Assembly (NCBI GenBank): GCA_934725425.1
Contig: CAKVAX010000003.1
Coordinates: 62,001 to 126,000 of the forward strand
DNA: 64,000 bases
Direction of reading: 5' to 3'
Source: an uncultured Eubacteriales bacterium
GTDB lineage: Bacteria; Bacillota; Clostridia; Oscillospirales; Acutalibacteraceae
Each line of letters opens with the position of its first letter. Within the stretch, counting starts at the first letter, position 1. A program made the translations under genes and the position numbers. The notes under the pieces were generated by a model. That model did not search any database and had not been told where the DNA came from. It worked only from the letters and a program-made list of their open reading frames with translations. This document shows, one piece after another, positions 28,283-36,660 of the stretch.

Positions 28283-28319
28283 AAAAGTGGTCTTTATGGG
28301 ATGTAAAGACCACTTTTTT
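28283..28319 (+). terminator. Terminator after the HtrA-family gene
   Basis: AAAAGTGGTCTTTA and TAAAGACCACTTTT form a perfect stem of about 14 pairs with a short loop, followed by T residues. Confidence 0.95.
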
Positions 28320-28396
28320 GTTTATAGTGCCTTTTTATTTATACTTTCGTTAAAATAATGCATTAAAAACATAAAAGAGTTATTTCATTTTATAAT

Positions 28397-28425
28397 TGAC
28401 ATTTATAATTTAGTTTGATAATATA
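28397..28425 (+). promoter_or_regulatory. Promoter of the glycosyltransferase pair
   Basis: TTGACA (28397-28402) and TAATAT (28420-28425) are separated by 17 bases, about 60 bases before the first glycosyltransferase gene and after the preceding terminator. Confidence 0.78.
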
Positions 28426-28481
28426 GTGTTTGTCAGTTAAACTCGAAATTTGTTGAAAATAAATATGAAATAGGAGATAGT

Positions 28482-29489
28482 GTGTCAATGAAAAAGTGTC
28501 TAAAAAAAGGCAGTTTGGTTGGTACTGTCGTTCTTACGGTGTTGTCGGTTATTTCGATTGTATTATTTGCGATCAACGGATTTGGGAATACGGGTTTTAA
28601 GAGTACGGAGGTAGTTCCTCAAGAAATTGAAAATATAGGTATACCCATAGCTATGGCGATGGACGACAATTACGTGTATCCTACAATGGTATCTATTACT
28701 TCTGCTATGGAAAATAGAGATGAAGGAACTGAGTATAGCTTTTACATAATGCACAACCCTAAGTTTAAAGAGGAAAATAAAGAAAAAATTAAAAGCCTTG
28801 AAAGCAAATATCCCGCTTGTCATATTCATTTAATAGATATGGGCAATCAGTTTAAAGGAGCCAATGACAAGGGGCATATAACGACTCCTACATATTATAG
28901 ATTGTCATTATCCGGGCTTTTGACAGACATTAATAAAATTATTTGGCTTGATGGAGATACGCTCATTTTTAAAGACCTTACTCCGATGTATAACATTGAT
29001 ATGGATGGTCTTTGTTACAGAGGCTTCCTTGACGAAACCGTTGACGGAACAAAAGCTTTTGGTGTTGACAATGACCATTACATATGCGCGGGGGTTATGC
29101 TTATTAATCTTGAGGAGCTCAGAAAAGACGGTGCTCTCGAAAAGTTTAATAATTTTATTGACAAGAATAATGATTCCCTAATTCAGCACGACCAAACAGT
29201 AATTAATGTGGTGTATGCAGACAAAATCGGTATTTTGCCACCTGAGTATGGATTTTTTAATTCATATGCAACCCGGGAGCTCGCAGAAAAGTATTGCACT
29301 AAGCTAAAGTTCTCAAATAAGTATACAAAAGAAGACATGAATTATGCTTTGAATAATTTGTCCGTGCTTCATTGCATTGTTAAGCCCTGGAAATTTTTTG
29401 ATATTTATTTTGCAGACTCGTGGTGGGAGTATGCACGGAAGACAGATTATTATGATGAAATAAAATTAGCATATTCTTATGATAAATAA
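28482..29489 (+). CDS. GT8-family glycosyltransferase with N-terminal membrane anchor
   Basis: This 335-residue protein has a basic N-terminus (KKCLKKG), one hydrophobic helix (about residues 13-35) and then a GT8 (galactosyl/glucosyltransferase) domain. The domain shows PIAMAMDDNYVYPTMVSITS at its start and the metal-binding DxD as WLDGDTLIF (Asp157-Asp159). Later motifs DQTVINVV and LHCIVKPWKFF fit the family. The charge pattern predicts an inside N-terminus and an outside catalytic domain, or a cleaved signal peptide. This is odd because nucleotide-sugar donors are cytoplasmic. The start is GTG 28482 (five bases after AGGAG) or ATG 28488. It is paired with the next gene. Confidence 0.87.
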   Translation: MSMKKCLKKGSLVGTVVLTVLSVISIVLFAINGFGNTGFKSTEVVPQEIENIGIPIAMAMDDNYVYPTMVSITSAMENRDEGTEYSFYIMHNPKFKEENKEKIKSLESKYPACHIHLIDMGNQFKGANDKGHITTPTYYRLSLSGLLTDINKIIWLDGDTLIFKDLTPMYNIDMDGLCYRGFLDETVDGTKAFGVDNDHYICAGVMLINLEELRKDGALEKFNNFIDKNNDSLIQHDQTVINVVYADKIGILPPEYGFFNSYATRELAEKYCTKLKFSNKYTKEDMNYALNNLSVLHCIVKPWKFFDIYFADSWWEYARKTDYYDEIKLAYSYDK

Positions 29490-29521
29490 GATGATTTATA
29501 GTATTTGGAGGAAAATATCAG

Positions 29522-30988
29522 ATGAAACATAGTTATAAAAAGTGGTTGCTTGGTTTAGCAGTATCAAGTATGGCGATTTTGAGTTTTGTAATGATTAAAC
29601 GTAATGTCATGATTTCTGCGGAAGAAATTGATTATGACAATCCTAAAGTATCAATAGTTGTTCCTGTTTATAAAGCGGAAGCGTTCTTGGACGTTTGCGT
29701 TGAGAGTTTGCAAAATCAAACTTTGAAAGACATAGAAATGATTTTTGTGGATGACGATTCACCGGATAATTGCTTGGAAATTTTGAAAGGCTACGCGGAA
29801 AAAGATAAGAGAATTAAAGTTATTCACCAAAAAAATCAAGGAGCCGCGATAGCAAGACAAACCGGCACTGATGCTGCTCGTGGAGAGTACATAAAATATG
29901 TGGACAGCGATGATATCTTGGACAAGCGCGCCTGTAAAAAATGCTACGAAGAAGCTAAAAAATATAATGCCGATATAGTGGTTCACAGTGCGTATAATTT
30001 TGTTAAAGAAGGAAAAAACAATGTTCACTTTAAATCCAAAAATGAAGTTTTAAAAGACACTCAATGGGACTTAATTACCGAAGTTTTGTGGACATGCCTA
30101 TACAAAAAAGACTTGATTACAAGCTCCGGCGCAACTTTTGCAGGCATGAGAAATATGGGCGAAGATCAATCCTTTAATATGATGCTCTTCCCGAAGGCAA
30201 ACATAATAAGAATGATACCAAATTATTTGTATTACTATAGGATTAGCAATACACAATCCCTTTGCAATAGCGTTCGAGGATTTAGATTATTTAAAAATCA
30301 CGTTTACAATGCTCAGATAGTGCGTAAATTCTGGGAAAAGAATAATTTCTTTGAAAAGACTGAATCTAAAGCAGGATTCTTAAAATGGTTACTTCATTTG
30401 AATTATTGTCCCGGAAATCCTAAAGTAAGCAGAATTTTTAAAGATATTATATTTGAAGATTTGTTAGATGAAAAAGTTACAGATTTGCTTTCAAAATACG
30501 AATCTGAAAAATTAAACAGAATATTGGCTACCTCAAATAGATTGGATCCATGCATCAAAGATGGAGTTTATCAGTTAAAAAGTGCGCTTGACGAAACTAA
30601 AGTTTTAACACTTGCGGATTCTAGCGACAACTCTAAAGTTCCTTTTAGATTGTGGAGCAACAGACATAGTGATTCGCAAAAGTTTGAAGTAAAATATTAT
30701 AAAAACGGAATGTACACGATTTCACCTCTTTCTTCTAAAAAATATATGGGCGTTAGTTTCATGGATTATAATCCGGGAGCTCCAATACGCCAGTGTGATA
30801 GTGATCAAGGAAATACAAAAAAATGGTACATAGTTCCGACGGAAGACGGTTTTTATAGCGTTTATTCCAAATACAATGATTATTTTATAGATATAAAAGA
30901 TGAAGAGATTGCAAACGGAACTTTCGTTCACGGGTGGTTCTATAATGAGTCTGAAGCACAGAATTTTAAATTTGTACCTGTGAAATAA
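29522..30988 (+). CDS. GT2-family glycosyltransferase with C-terminal ricin-type domain and N-terminal anchor
   Basis: This 488-residue protein starts with a basic stretch and one hydrophobic helix (about residues 9-26), again predicting an exported catalytic part. The GT2 domain (about 40-270) shows VSIVVPVYKAEAFLDVCVES, FVDDDSPDNC and the acidic KYVDSDDIL (Asp128-Asp130). A helical region follows, then a C-terminal ~147 residues (from about 342) that resemble a ricin-B beta-trefoil: three spaced motifs SQKFEV, KKWYIV and AQNFKF in the Q-x-W position, each after a DGxY- or NGMYTI-like strand. Such domains bind carbohydrate. The combination suggests processive or targeted glycan modification. 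The acceptor is unknown. Confidence 0.85.
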   Translation: MKHSYKKWLLGLAVSSMAILSFVMIKRNVMISAEEIDYDNPKVSIVVPVYKAEAFLDVCVESLQNQTLKDIEMIFVDDDSPDNCLEILKGYAEKDKRIKVIHQKNQGAAIARQTGTDAARGEYIKYVDSDDILDKRACKKCYEEAKKYNADIVVHSAYNFVKEGKNNVHFKSKNEVLKDTQWDLITEVLWTCLYKKDLITSSGATFAGMRNMGEDQSFNMMLFPKANIIRMIPNYLYYYRISNTQSLCNSVRGFRLFKNHVYNAQIVRKFWEKNNFFEKTESKAGFLKWLLHLNYCPGNPKVSRIFKDIIFEDLLDEKVTDLLSKYESEKLNRILATSNRLDPCIKDGVYQLKSALDETKVLTLADSSDNSKVPFRLWSNRHSDSQKFEVKYYKNGMYTISPLSSKKYMGVSFMDYNPGAPIRQCDSDQGNTKKWYIVPTEDGFYSVYSKYNDYFIDIKDEEIANGTFVHGWFYNESEAQNFKFVPVK

Positions 30989-30996
30989 AATTTGTG

Positions 30997-31025
30997 TTGA
31001 CACGAAGTTCAAAATGATGTAGAAT
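30997..31025 (+). promoter_or_regulatory. Promoter of infC-rpmI-rplT
   Basis: A consensus TTGACA (30997-31002) and TAGAAT (31020-31025) are separated by exactly 17 bases, giving a leader of about 200 bases before infC. Confidence 0.88.
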
Positions 31026-31031
31026 ACTAAC

Positions 31032-31237
31032 ATAAGGGTATAAAAATAAAGTGGAACAAATTTGTTCTCACCTTGTGCGGTTAATTTTATTCCGTTCGGG
31101 TCAATAATGTTAGTATGGATTGTTATTAATGATGTGCGAATATTATTGTGCGAGTCAAATTTGATTCGTGCAATATTTTTATATTTGAAAAATCTTGAAA
31201 AATTAAGATTTTTAATTACTTGTGGAGGTGCTTAATT
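31032..31237 (+). promoter_or_regulatory. infC leader, probable L20-type attenuator
   Basis: This roughly 200-base untranslated leader holds no open reading frame. It ends in a long stem-loop with G-T pairs around 31138-31176 (AATATTATTGTGCGAGTCAA against TTGATTCGTGCAATATT) followed by a T-run, which is an intrinsic terminator upstream of the coding region. In Bacillus the same operon is controlled by ribosomal protein L20 through such an attenuator. The match to the L20 leader family is inferred from position and structure only. Confidence 0.6.
31138..31180 (+). terminator. Attenuator terminator in the infC leader
   Basis: A stem of about 15 pairs (with several wobble pairs) and T-run lies between the promoter and infC, so read-through is probably regulated. 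Confidence 0.72.
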
Positions 31238-31843
31238 ATTAGCAGTAAAGAACTTCAAATTAACGAGTCTATAAGAGATGCCGAAGTTAGACTTATTAAT
31301 TCCAACGGTAATCAAGAAGGTATAGTTCCTATATCTAAAGCTCTCGCTATGGCAGAAGAAAGCAATTTGGATTTAGTAAAAATTGCGGATAAAGCGAATC
31401 CGCCTGTCTGTAAAATAATGGATTACGGCAAATATAAATTCGAAATTGCGAAAAAAGAAAAAGAAGCAAAAAAGAATCAGCGAGTAATAGATGTAAAGGA
31501 AGTACGCTTGTCTTTGCGGATAGCCGATAATGATTTTAATACTAAAGTAAATTACGCAAAAGGATTTGCGGAATCAGGTAATAAAATCAAAGTTTCCGTT
31601 CGCTTTAAAGGCCGCGAGAAAGATCACCCGGAAATAGGTTATGAACTTATGGAAAGATTCAAAGAAGCCTGCAAGTACTTTGCCGGTATAAATGGCTCCG
31701 TTAAGGTTGAAGGCCGTAGCTTGTCTATGATTTTGGACCCTCAGAAGAAAATTAATAATAATTCCCTAAAGAAAGGTAGTGAAGCGGGCGCGGAAGCATT
31801 AACTGCTCAGCCCTTAGATTATGTACAAAGTAAAAACTCATAG
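31238..31843 (+). CDS. infC: Translation initiation factor IF-3
   Basis: IF-3 binds the 30S subunit and checks the start codon. The product has about 201 residues: an N-terminal domain ([17 protein letters not shown]), the linker [21 protein letters not shown] and a C-terminal domain ([18 protein letters not shown]). The start is most probably the ATT at 31238-31240, seven bases after GGAGGTG (31224-31230); an upstream TTG would overlap that site and there is no ATG nearby. ATT is the known autoregulated start codon of infC in other bacteria. A short Ala/Gln-containing tail follows the core and overlaps rpmI. Confidence 0.95.
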   Translation: MSSKELQINESIRDAEVRLINSNGNQEGIVPISKALAMAEESNLDLVKIADKANPPVCKIMDYGKYKFEIAKKEKEAKKNQRVIDVKEVRLSLRIADNDFNTKVNYAKGFAESGNKIKVSVRFKGREKDHPEIGYELMERFKEACKYFAGINGSVKVEGRSLSMILDPQKKINNNSLKKGSEAGAEALTAQPLDYVQSKNS

Positions 31844-32018
31844 TGGAGCGAAAAAACGCTTTAAGATCACAAGTTCAGGCAAGGTTTTGAGAGCACACGC
31901 AAACAAAAGTCATATTCTTAACAAAAAAACAAGAAAGAGAAAAAGAAATTTAAGGACAATAGTTGTTGCGGATAAAACTAATTTCGCACAAGTAAAAGCT
32001 TTGGTACCTTATAAATAA
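31821..32018 (+). CDS. rpmI: 50S ribosomal protein L35
   Basis: This 65-residue basic protein has the L35 pattern [13 protein letters not shown] at its start, [16 protein letters not shown] in the middle and a short C-terminus. The ATG lies inside the end of infC (23-base overlap), which points to translational coupling in the classic infC-rpmI-rplT operon. Confidence 0.95.
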   Translation: MYKVKTHSGAKKRFKITSSGKVLRAHANKSHILNKKTRKRKRNLRTIVVADKTNFAQVKALVPYK

Positions 32019-32066
32019 AAAGAATCTTAAAATTAAATATGATAATATAAATTGGAGGTAAATATA

Positions 32067-32411
32067 ATGGCACGTGTAAAGGGTGCAGTTGTCACTAGAA
32101 ATAGAAGAAAAAAAGTGCTTAAATTAGCTAAAGGTTATTGGGGAGCAAAAAGTAAGCATTTTAAAATGGCTAAACAAGCCGTAATGAAATCAGGAAATTA
32201 CGCATACATAGGCAGACGCCAAAAGAAGCGTGATTTCAGAAAATTGTGGATTACCAGAATCTCAGCTGCTTGTCGTATGAATGGAATTAATTATTCTTCT
32301 TTCATGAACGGTCTTAAAAAAGCAGGAATTTCCTTGAACAGAAAAATGCTTTCTGAAATTGCTATCGCTGATCCTGAAGGATTTTCAAAGCTTGTTGAAC
32401 AAGCAAAGTAA
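32067..32411 (+). CDS. rplT: 50S ribosomal protein L20
   Basis: This 114-residue protein shows the L20 signatures [40 protein letters not shown] and a [20 protein letters not shown] C-terminal part. The start ATG 32067 follows GGAGG at 32054-32058; an upstream in-frame start would include that site. L20 assembles 23S rRNA early and represses its own operon in Bacillus. Confidence 0.97.
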   Translation: MARVKGAVVTRNRRKKVLKLAKGYWGAKSKHFKMAKQAVMKSGNYAYIGRRQKKRDFRKLWITRISAACRMNGINYSSFMNGLKKAGISLNRKMLSEIAIADPEGFSKLVEQAK

Positions 32412-32426
32412 TATATGTTTATTAAT

Positions 32427-32454
32427 TACGCCCGGATTTTTTGCCGGGCGTAAA
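32427..32454 (+). terminator. Terminator after rplT
   Basis: TTACGCCCGG and CCGGGCGTAA form a perfect 10-bp GC-rich stem with an 8-base T-rich loop, followed by ATTTTG. Confidence 0.88.
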
Positions 32455-32536
32455 TTTTGCTATAACTAAATTTTATGTACTTTCACTTAATTAAATAATT
32501 TTATCTAAGTTTACTAAATTAAAAGGAGAAGTAACA

Positions 32537-33343
32537 TTGAAACTTACAATCACAAGTAAAGATAATGCCCAAATAAAATATTTAAGAAAGCTTATTTCTT
32601 CTTCTAAATTTAGAAAAGAAGAGAAAAAATTCGTCATAGAAGGCTTGAGAATTTGCAATGAAGCTTTAAAAAACAATTTGAAAATAAAAAAAGTTTTTTA
32701 TACTGAAAAATTCTACGAAAAAAACACCGACTTAATAAATCGAATTTCAAAAGTCGTTTCAGAAGTTATTTTAATAAGCGAAAGTATAGCAAAATCAATT
32801 TCAGATACAGAAAATCCACAGGGAATAATAGCTATTTGCGAGAATATAGATAATAGTTTTGATAATTTAAACTTGGAAAATATTCAAAAAACAGTCCTTT
32901 TGGAAAATATTCAAAATCCCTCTAATCTAGGAAGTATCATAAGAACCTGCGACGCTTTAAATATAAAAAATATATTTATTTTAGGAAATAGTTGTGACAT
33001 TTACAACCCTAAAGTTTTACGAGGAAGCATGGGAGGATTTTTCAGAGTTTCATTTATTTTTGAAGAAAACTCTGAAAAATGCATAAAAAAGCTCCAAGAG
33101 TCAGGATTTAAAATTTATGCGACAGTTCCGGACAAAAATGCAAGTCATATTGGAAAAATTAATTTTACAGGCAAATGCGGGATCGTTTTTGGAAATGAAG
33201 GAAATGGCATGAGCAAAAGTAGCATAGAGGCTTGCAGTGACAAAATTACGATTCCCATGAACATTGATTCCGAATCATTAAATGTGTCGGTTGCTGCCGG
33301 AATAAGCATGTGGGAGATGTGCGGCAGAGGGAAGGAGTTATAA
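32537..33343 (+). CDS. TrmH/SpoU-family RNA 2'-O-methyltransferase
   Basis: This 268-residue enzyme methylates a ribose in rRNA or tRNA using S-adenosylmethionine. The N-terminal substrate-binding domain (SKDNAQIKYLRKLISSSKFR, about 4-95) is followed by the SpoU knot domain with LENIQNPSNLGSIIRTCDAL, FGNEGNGMS and IPMNIDSESLNVSVAAGI, the three SpoU motifs. The start is TTG after AAAAGGAG. The exact target cannot be read from the sequence; it abuts dprA, sharing one junction without a gap. Confidence 0.92.
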   Translation: MKLTITSKDNAQIKYLRKLISSSKFRKEEKKFVIEGLRICNEALKNNLKIKKVFYTEKFYEKNTDLINRISKVVSEVILISESIAKSISDTENPQGIIAICENIDNSFDNLNLENIQKTVLLENIQNPSNLGSIIRTCDALNIKNIFILGNSCDIYNPKVLRGSMGGFFRVSFIFEENSEKCIKKLQESGFKIYATVPDKNASHIGKINFTGKCGIVFGNEGNGMSKSSIEACSDKITIPMNIDSESLNVSVAAGISMWEMCGRGKEL

Positions 33344-34471
33344 ATGGATAATAAAGTATATTGGATATGGCTTCAACAGGCTCTTAAACAAGGAAGCAGC
33401 AAGGCTAAGATTATAAATCACTTCTACAAAAATATAAAAGATTTTTATGATGGAAAAGAAAGAGAATGGAGGCTTTGCGGCTGCTTTACAAACAAAGAAA
33501 TCTCCGCTTTATGTTCATCATCTTTGGAAGAAGCCCAAAATACCATTAAACTATGCCGGAATTTAGGCTATAAAATAGTATGTATATGCGACGAAGAATA
33601 TCCGAATTTACTAAGACATATAGATAATCCGCCGGCACTTTTATATGTTAAAGGGGATATATCATTTTTAAATTCAGTAAAATCTATTGGAATTGTAGGA
33701 ACCAGAAAAGCCTCCGAATACGGTTTGGCTATGGCTCATGATTTGTCCCACGATTTAGCTCTTAATGATGTTGCGGTTATAAGCGGAGGAGCTTTAGGGA
33801 TAGATTCTGCTGCTCATCAAGGAGCTCTGGATGCAGGCGGTAAAACTGTAGCTGTCCTTGGCTGCGGAATCAATTATCCATATCTTTTAGGTAATTTAAA
33901 ATTAAGAAATGCAATTTCGAATAGCGGTGCTGTAATTTCTGAGTATCCACCAAATTTCCCTAGCAAGCCATTTACGTTCCCGATCAGAAATAGAATTATT
34001 TCTGGGATTTCTTCGGGGATAGTTGTTATAGAAGCCGGTAAAAAAAGTGGCTCTTTGATTACGGCAAATCTTGCAAATAATCAAAACAGAGATGTATTTG
34101 TGGTACCCGTAAATAAGGAAAGCAAAAATTCCGAAGGTTCATTTTCTTTAATTGAAGATGGCGCAATGGTAGTCGCGAATGTTCAAGACATTTTGAGTGA
34201 ATATAACGAAAATAATTTCAATATTAAAAAGAAAAAGTCTGTACCGTCTGACAATAAATCAAAAGTACAAAAATCTAAACAAAGAAATATTTTGGATATT
34301 CCCGAAAAATACAGAAATATATATGAAATATTATTGAAAGGAAAAACTCATATAGATATTATAAGTGAAGTTACTGAAATCCCGGTGGATAAATTGCTCC
34401 TTTCTCTCACCGAAATGGAGCTTAGCGGATTGGTAAAAAGCGGTTCAGGAAAAATTTATGAAGTACTTTAA
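33344..34471 (+). CDS. dprA: DNA-processing protein DprA
   Basis: This 375-residue protein binds incoming single-stranded DNA during transformation and loads RecA. The N-terminal helical domain is followed by the Rossmann-like core with SIGIVGTRKASEYGLAMA, ISGGALGIDSAAHQGAL, TVAVLGCGINYPY and GKKSGSLITANLA, all diagnostic. A C-terminal winged-helix (from about residue 310) is present. It starts immediately after the methyltransferase stop and is followed by topA, the usual Firmicute dprA-topA order. Confidence 0.95.
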   Translation: MDNKVYWIWLQQALKQGSSKAKIINHFYKNIKDFYDGKEREWRLCGCFTNKEISALCSSSLEEAQNTIKLCRNLGYKIVCICDEEYPNLLRHIDNPPALLYVKGDISFLNSVKSIGIVGTRKASEYGLAMAHDLSHDLALNDVAVISGGALGIDSAAHQGALDAGGKTVAVLGCGINYPYLLGNLKLRNAISNSGAVISEYPPNFPSKPFTFPIRNRIISGISSGIVVIEAGKKSGSLITANLANNQNRDVFVVPVNKESKNSEGSFSLIEDGAMVVANVQDILSEYNENNFNIKKKKSVPSDNKSKVQKSKQRNILDIPEKYRNIYEILLKGKTHIDIISEVTEIPVDKLLLSLTEMELSGLVKSGSGKIYEVL

Positions 34472-34545
34472 ATCAATTTAGTATTTATTTATATTTAATT
34501 TGAGTATATAATTATTTCAAAAAATTAATTATGGATGGATAGGTT

Positions 34546-36660
34546 ATGAAAAATTTAGTAATTGTAGAATCGCCTGCAAAGGCTAAAACTATAAAAAAAT
34601 ATCTTGGAAAGGGATACGACGTAATAGCGTCGATGGGTCACGTAAGAGATTTGCCCGAGAAAAGGCTTAGTGTGGATGTAAAAAAAGATTTTGCACCCAA
34701 ATACGCAATAATTAAAGGTAAAGAAAAAATAGTTGAAGAATTAAAAGAAAAAGCTCAAAAATCAGATAATATTTTTTTGGCAACCGACCCTGATAGGGAA
34801 GGAGAAGCTATTTCTTGGCATTTAGCGTATATTTTGGGGCTTGATTTGGACGAGAAAAACAGAATCACATTCAACGAAATTACAAAAACAGGGGTAGAAT
34901 CCGGTATAAATTCTCCGCGAGAAGTTGACATTGACCTTGTAAACGCGCAACAAGCCCGAAGAATACTTGATAGGCTTGTTGGATATAAATTAAGTCCATT
35001 TTTATCCCAAAAAATTCACAAAGGCCTTTCTGCGGGTCGAGTTCAATCCGTTGCACTTAGAATAATCGTTGACCGTGAGGAAGAAATAAGGAAATTTATT
35101 CCTAAAGAGTATTGGAGCCTTGATGCCAAATTTTTACCCAAGGGCTCTTCAAAGCAATTTGCGGCCTCATTTTACGGCAACGAAAATGGTAAAATAGAAA
35201 TTAATAATCAAAAAGAATCCGAAGAGTTGCTCGCTGCTCTCGAAAATTCATCTTATGAAGTTAAAAAAGTTAAAAAAAGCAAACGAAGAAAATCTCCGGC
35301 ACCACCTTTTATTACTTCAACTCTCCAGCAAGATGCTCTAAGAAAGTTGGGATTTGCTCCTAAAAAGACAATGAAAATAGCTCAGGAGCTTTATGAGGGT
35401 GTTGAAGTTCAAGAAATGGGCGCCGTCGGTCTTATAACCTACATGAGAACGGACTCGCTGAGAATTTCCGAAGATGCCATAAAAGCTTCAAGAGAGTATA
35501 TAAATGAAAGATGGGGCAAAAAATATTTGCCTGAAAATCCTCGAAAATTTAAAACCAAAGCAAACGCTCAAGATGGCCACGAAGCAATTCGTCCCACAAT
35601 GCCGCAAATGAATCCGGAAAAACTCGAAAATAGTTTAAGCAGAGACCAATACAGGCTATATAAATTAATTTGGGAAAGATTCACCGCCAGTCAGATGGCT
35701 ATTTGCCTGCAAGATACAACTCAGGTAGATATAATCGCAATTACACCCTCTGAAAAAAGCGACAATTATATTTTTAAAGCTTCAGGCTATACAGTAGCTT
35801 TTGACGGTTTCACAATACTTTATACGGAAAGCAAAGATACTGACCAAGAAAAAGCAAAAGCCTTGCCGGAGCTAACCGAAAAAATGCCGGTTAGGTTGAA
35901 ATCGCTGGAGCCGAATCAACATTTTACCGAACCTCCTCCGAGATACACTCAAGCATCTTTGATTAAGGCTCTTGAAGAAGACGGCATAGGTAGACCGTCG
36001 ACATATGCTTCGATAATATCCACCATTCTTTCCCGAGATTACGTCAAGCAGGAAAATAAATCTTTGAAGCCCACCGAACTTGGAGAAGTCGTCACTAAAC
36101 TTATGAAAGAAAGATTTTCTAAAATAGTAAATCTTAAATTTACCGCACAGATGGAATCTGACTTGGATTCAATCGAAGAAGGCAAAAATGATTGGGTAGA
36201 AACTCTTAAGAATTTTTACGGTGATTTTTCTGCCACTCTTGATAAAGCTAAAAAAGATATGGAAGGCGTAAAAATCACGCTTGAAGAAGATAAAACAGAT
36301 GAAATTTGTGATAAATGCGGTAAACCCATGGTGGTTAAATACGGTCGGTTCGGAAAATTTATTGCGTGTTCGGGTTACCCGGAATGTACTAATATCAAAA
36401 AAATCATGAACAAGATAGGTGTAAAGTGCCCAAAATGCGATGGCGACGTCATAAAGCGCACCACCAAGAGAAAAAGAATCTTTTATGGCTGCAGTAAATA
36501 TCCTGAATGCGATTTTGTATCCTGGGATGAACCGCTAAATGAAAAATGTCCTAAATGTGGCGAGGTGCTTTTCAAAAAGAATACCAAAAATCCAAAAATT
36601 TATTGTGCCAACAAAGAATGTGGGTATGAGAAGGCGGGCGACAATGAAAAGGAAAGTTAA
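34546..36660 (+). CDS. topA: DNA topoisomerase I
   Basis: This 704-residue enzyme relaxes negative supercoils. The Toprim domain shows VIVESPAKAKTIKKYLG and TDPDREGEAISWH; the active-site Tyr299 sits in GLITYMRTDSLRIS. Three C-terminal zinc ribbons follow (CDKCGKPM ... CSGYPEC; CPKCDGDV ... CSKYPEC; CPKCGEVL ... CANKECG), about residues 587-695. The gene end overlaps the trmFO start by 17 bases. Confidence 0.97.
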   Translation: MKNLVIVESPAKAKTIKKYLGKGYDVIASMGHVRDLPEKRLSVDVKKDFAPKYAIIKGKEKIVEELKEKAQKSDNIFLATDPDREGEAISWHLAYILGLDLDEKNRITFNEITKTGVESGINSPREVDIDLVNAQQARRILDRLVGYKLSPFLSQKIHKGLSAGRVQSVALRIIVDREEEIRKFIPKEYWSLDAKFLPKGSSKQFAASFYGNENGKIEINNQKESEELLAALENSSYEVKKVKKSKRRKSPAPPFITSTLQQDALRKLGFAPKKTMKIAQELYEGVEVQEMGAVGLITYMRTDSLRISEDAIKASREYINERWGKKYLPENPRKFKTKANAQDGHEAIRPTMPQMNPEKLENSLSRDQYRLYKLIWERFTASQMAICLQDTTQVDIIAITPSEKSDNYIFKASGYTVAFDGFTILYTESKDTDQEKAKALPELTEKMPVRLKSLEPNQHFTEPPPRYTQASLIKALEEDGIGRPSTYASIISTILSRDYVKQENKSLKPTELGEVVTKLMKERFSKIVNLKFTAQMESDLDSIEEGKNDWVETLKNFYGDFSATLDKAKKDMEGVKITLEEDKTDEICDKCGKPMVVKYGRFGKFIACSGYPECTNIKKIMNKIGVKCPKCDGDVIKRTTKRKRIFYGCSKYPECDFVSWDEPLNEKCPKCGEVLFKKNTKNPKIYCANKECGYEKAGDNEKES

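Noticed and set aside
36539..36643. Longer N-terminus for TrmFO starting within topA
   Set aside because: The extension translates the zinc-finger region of topA out of frame; the FAD motif belongs near the N-terminus, so ATG 36644 is used.
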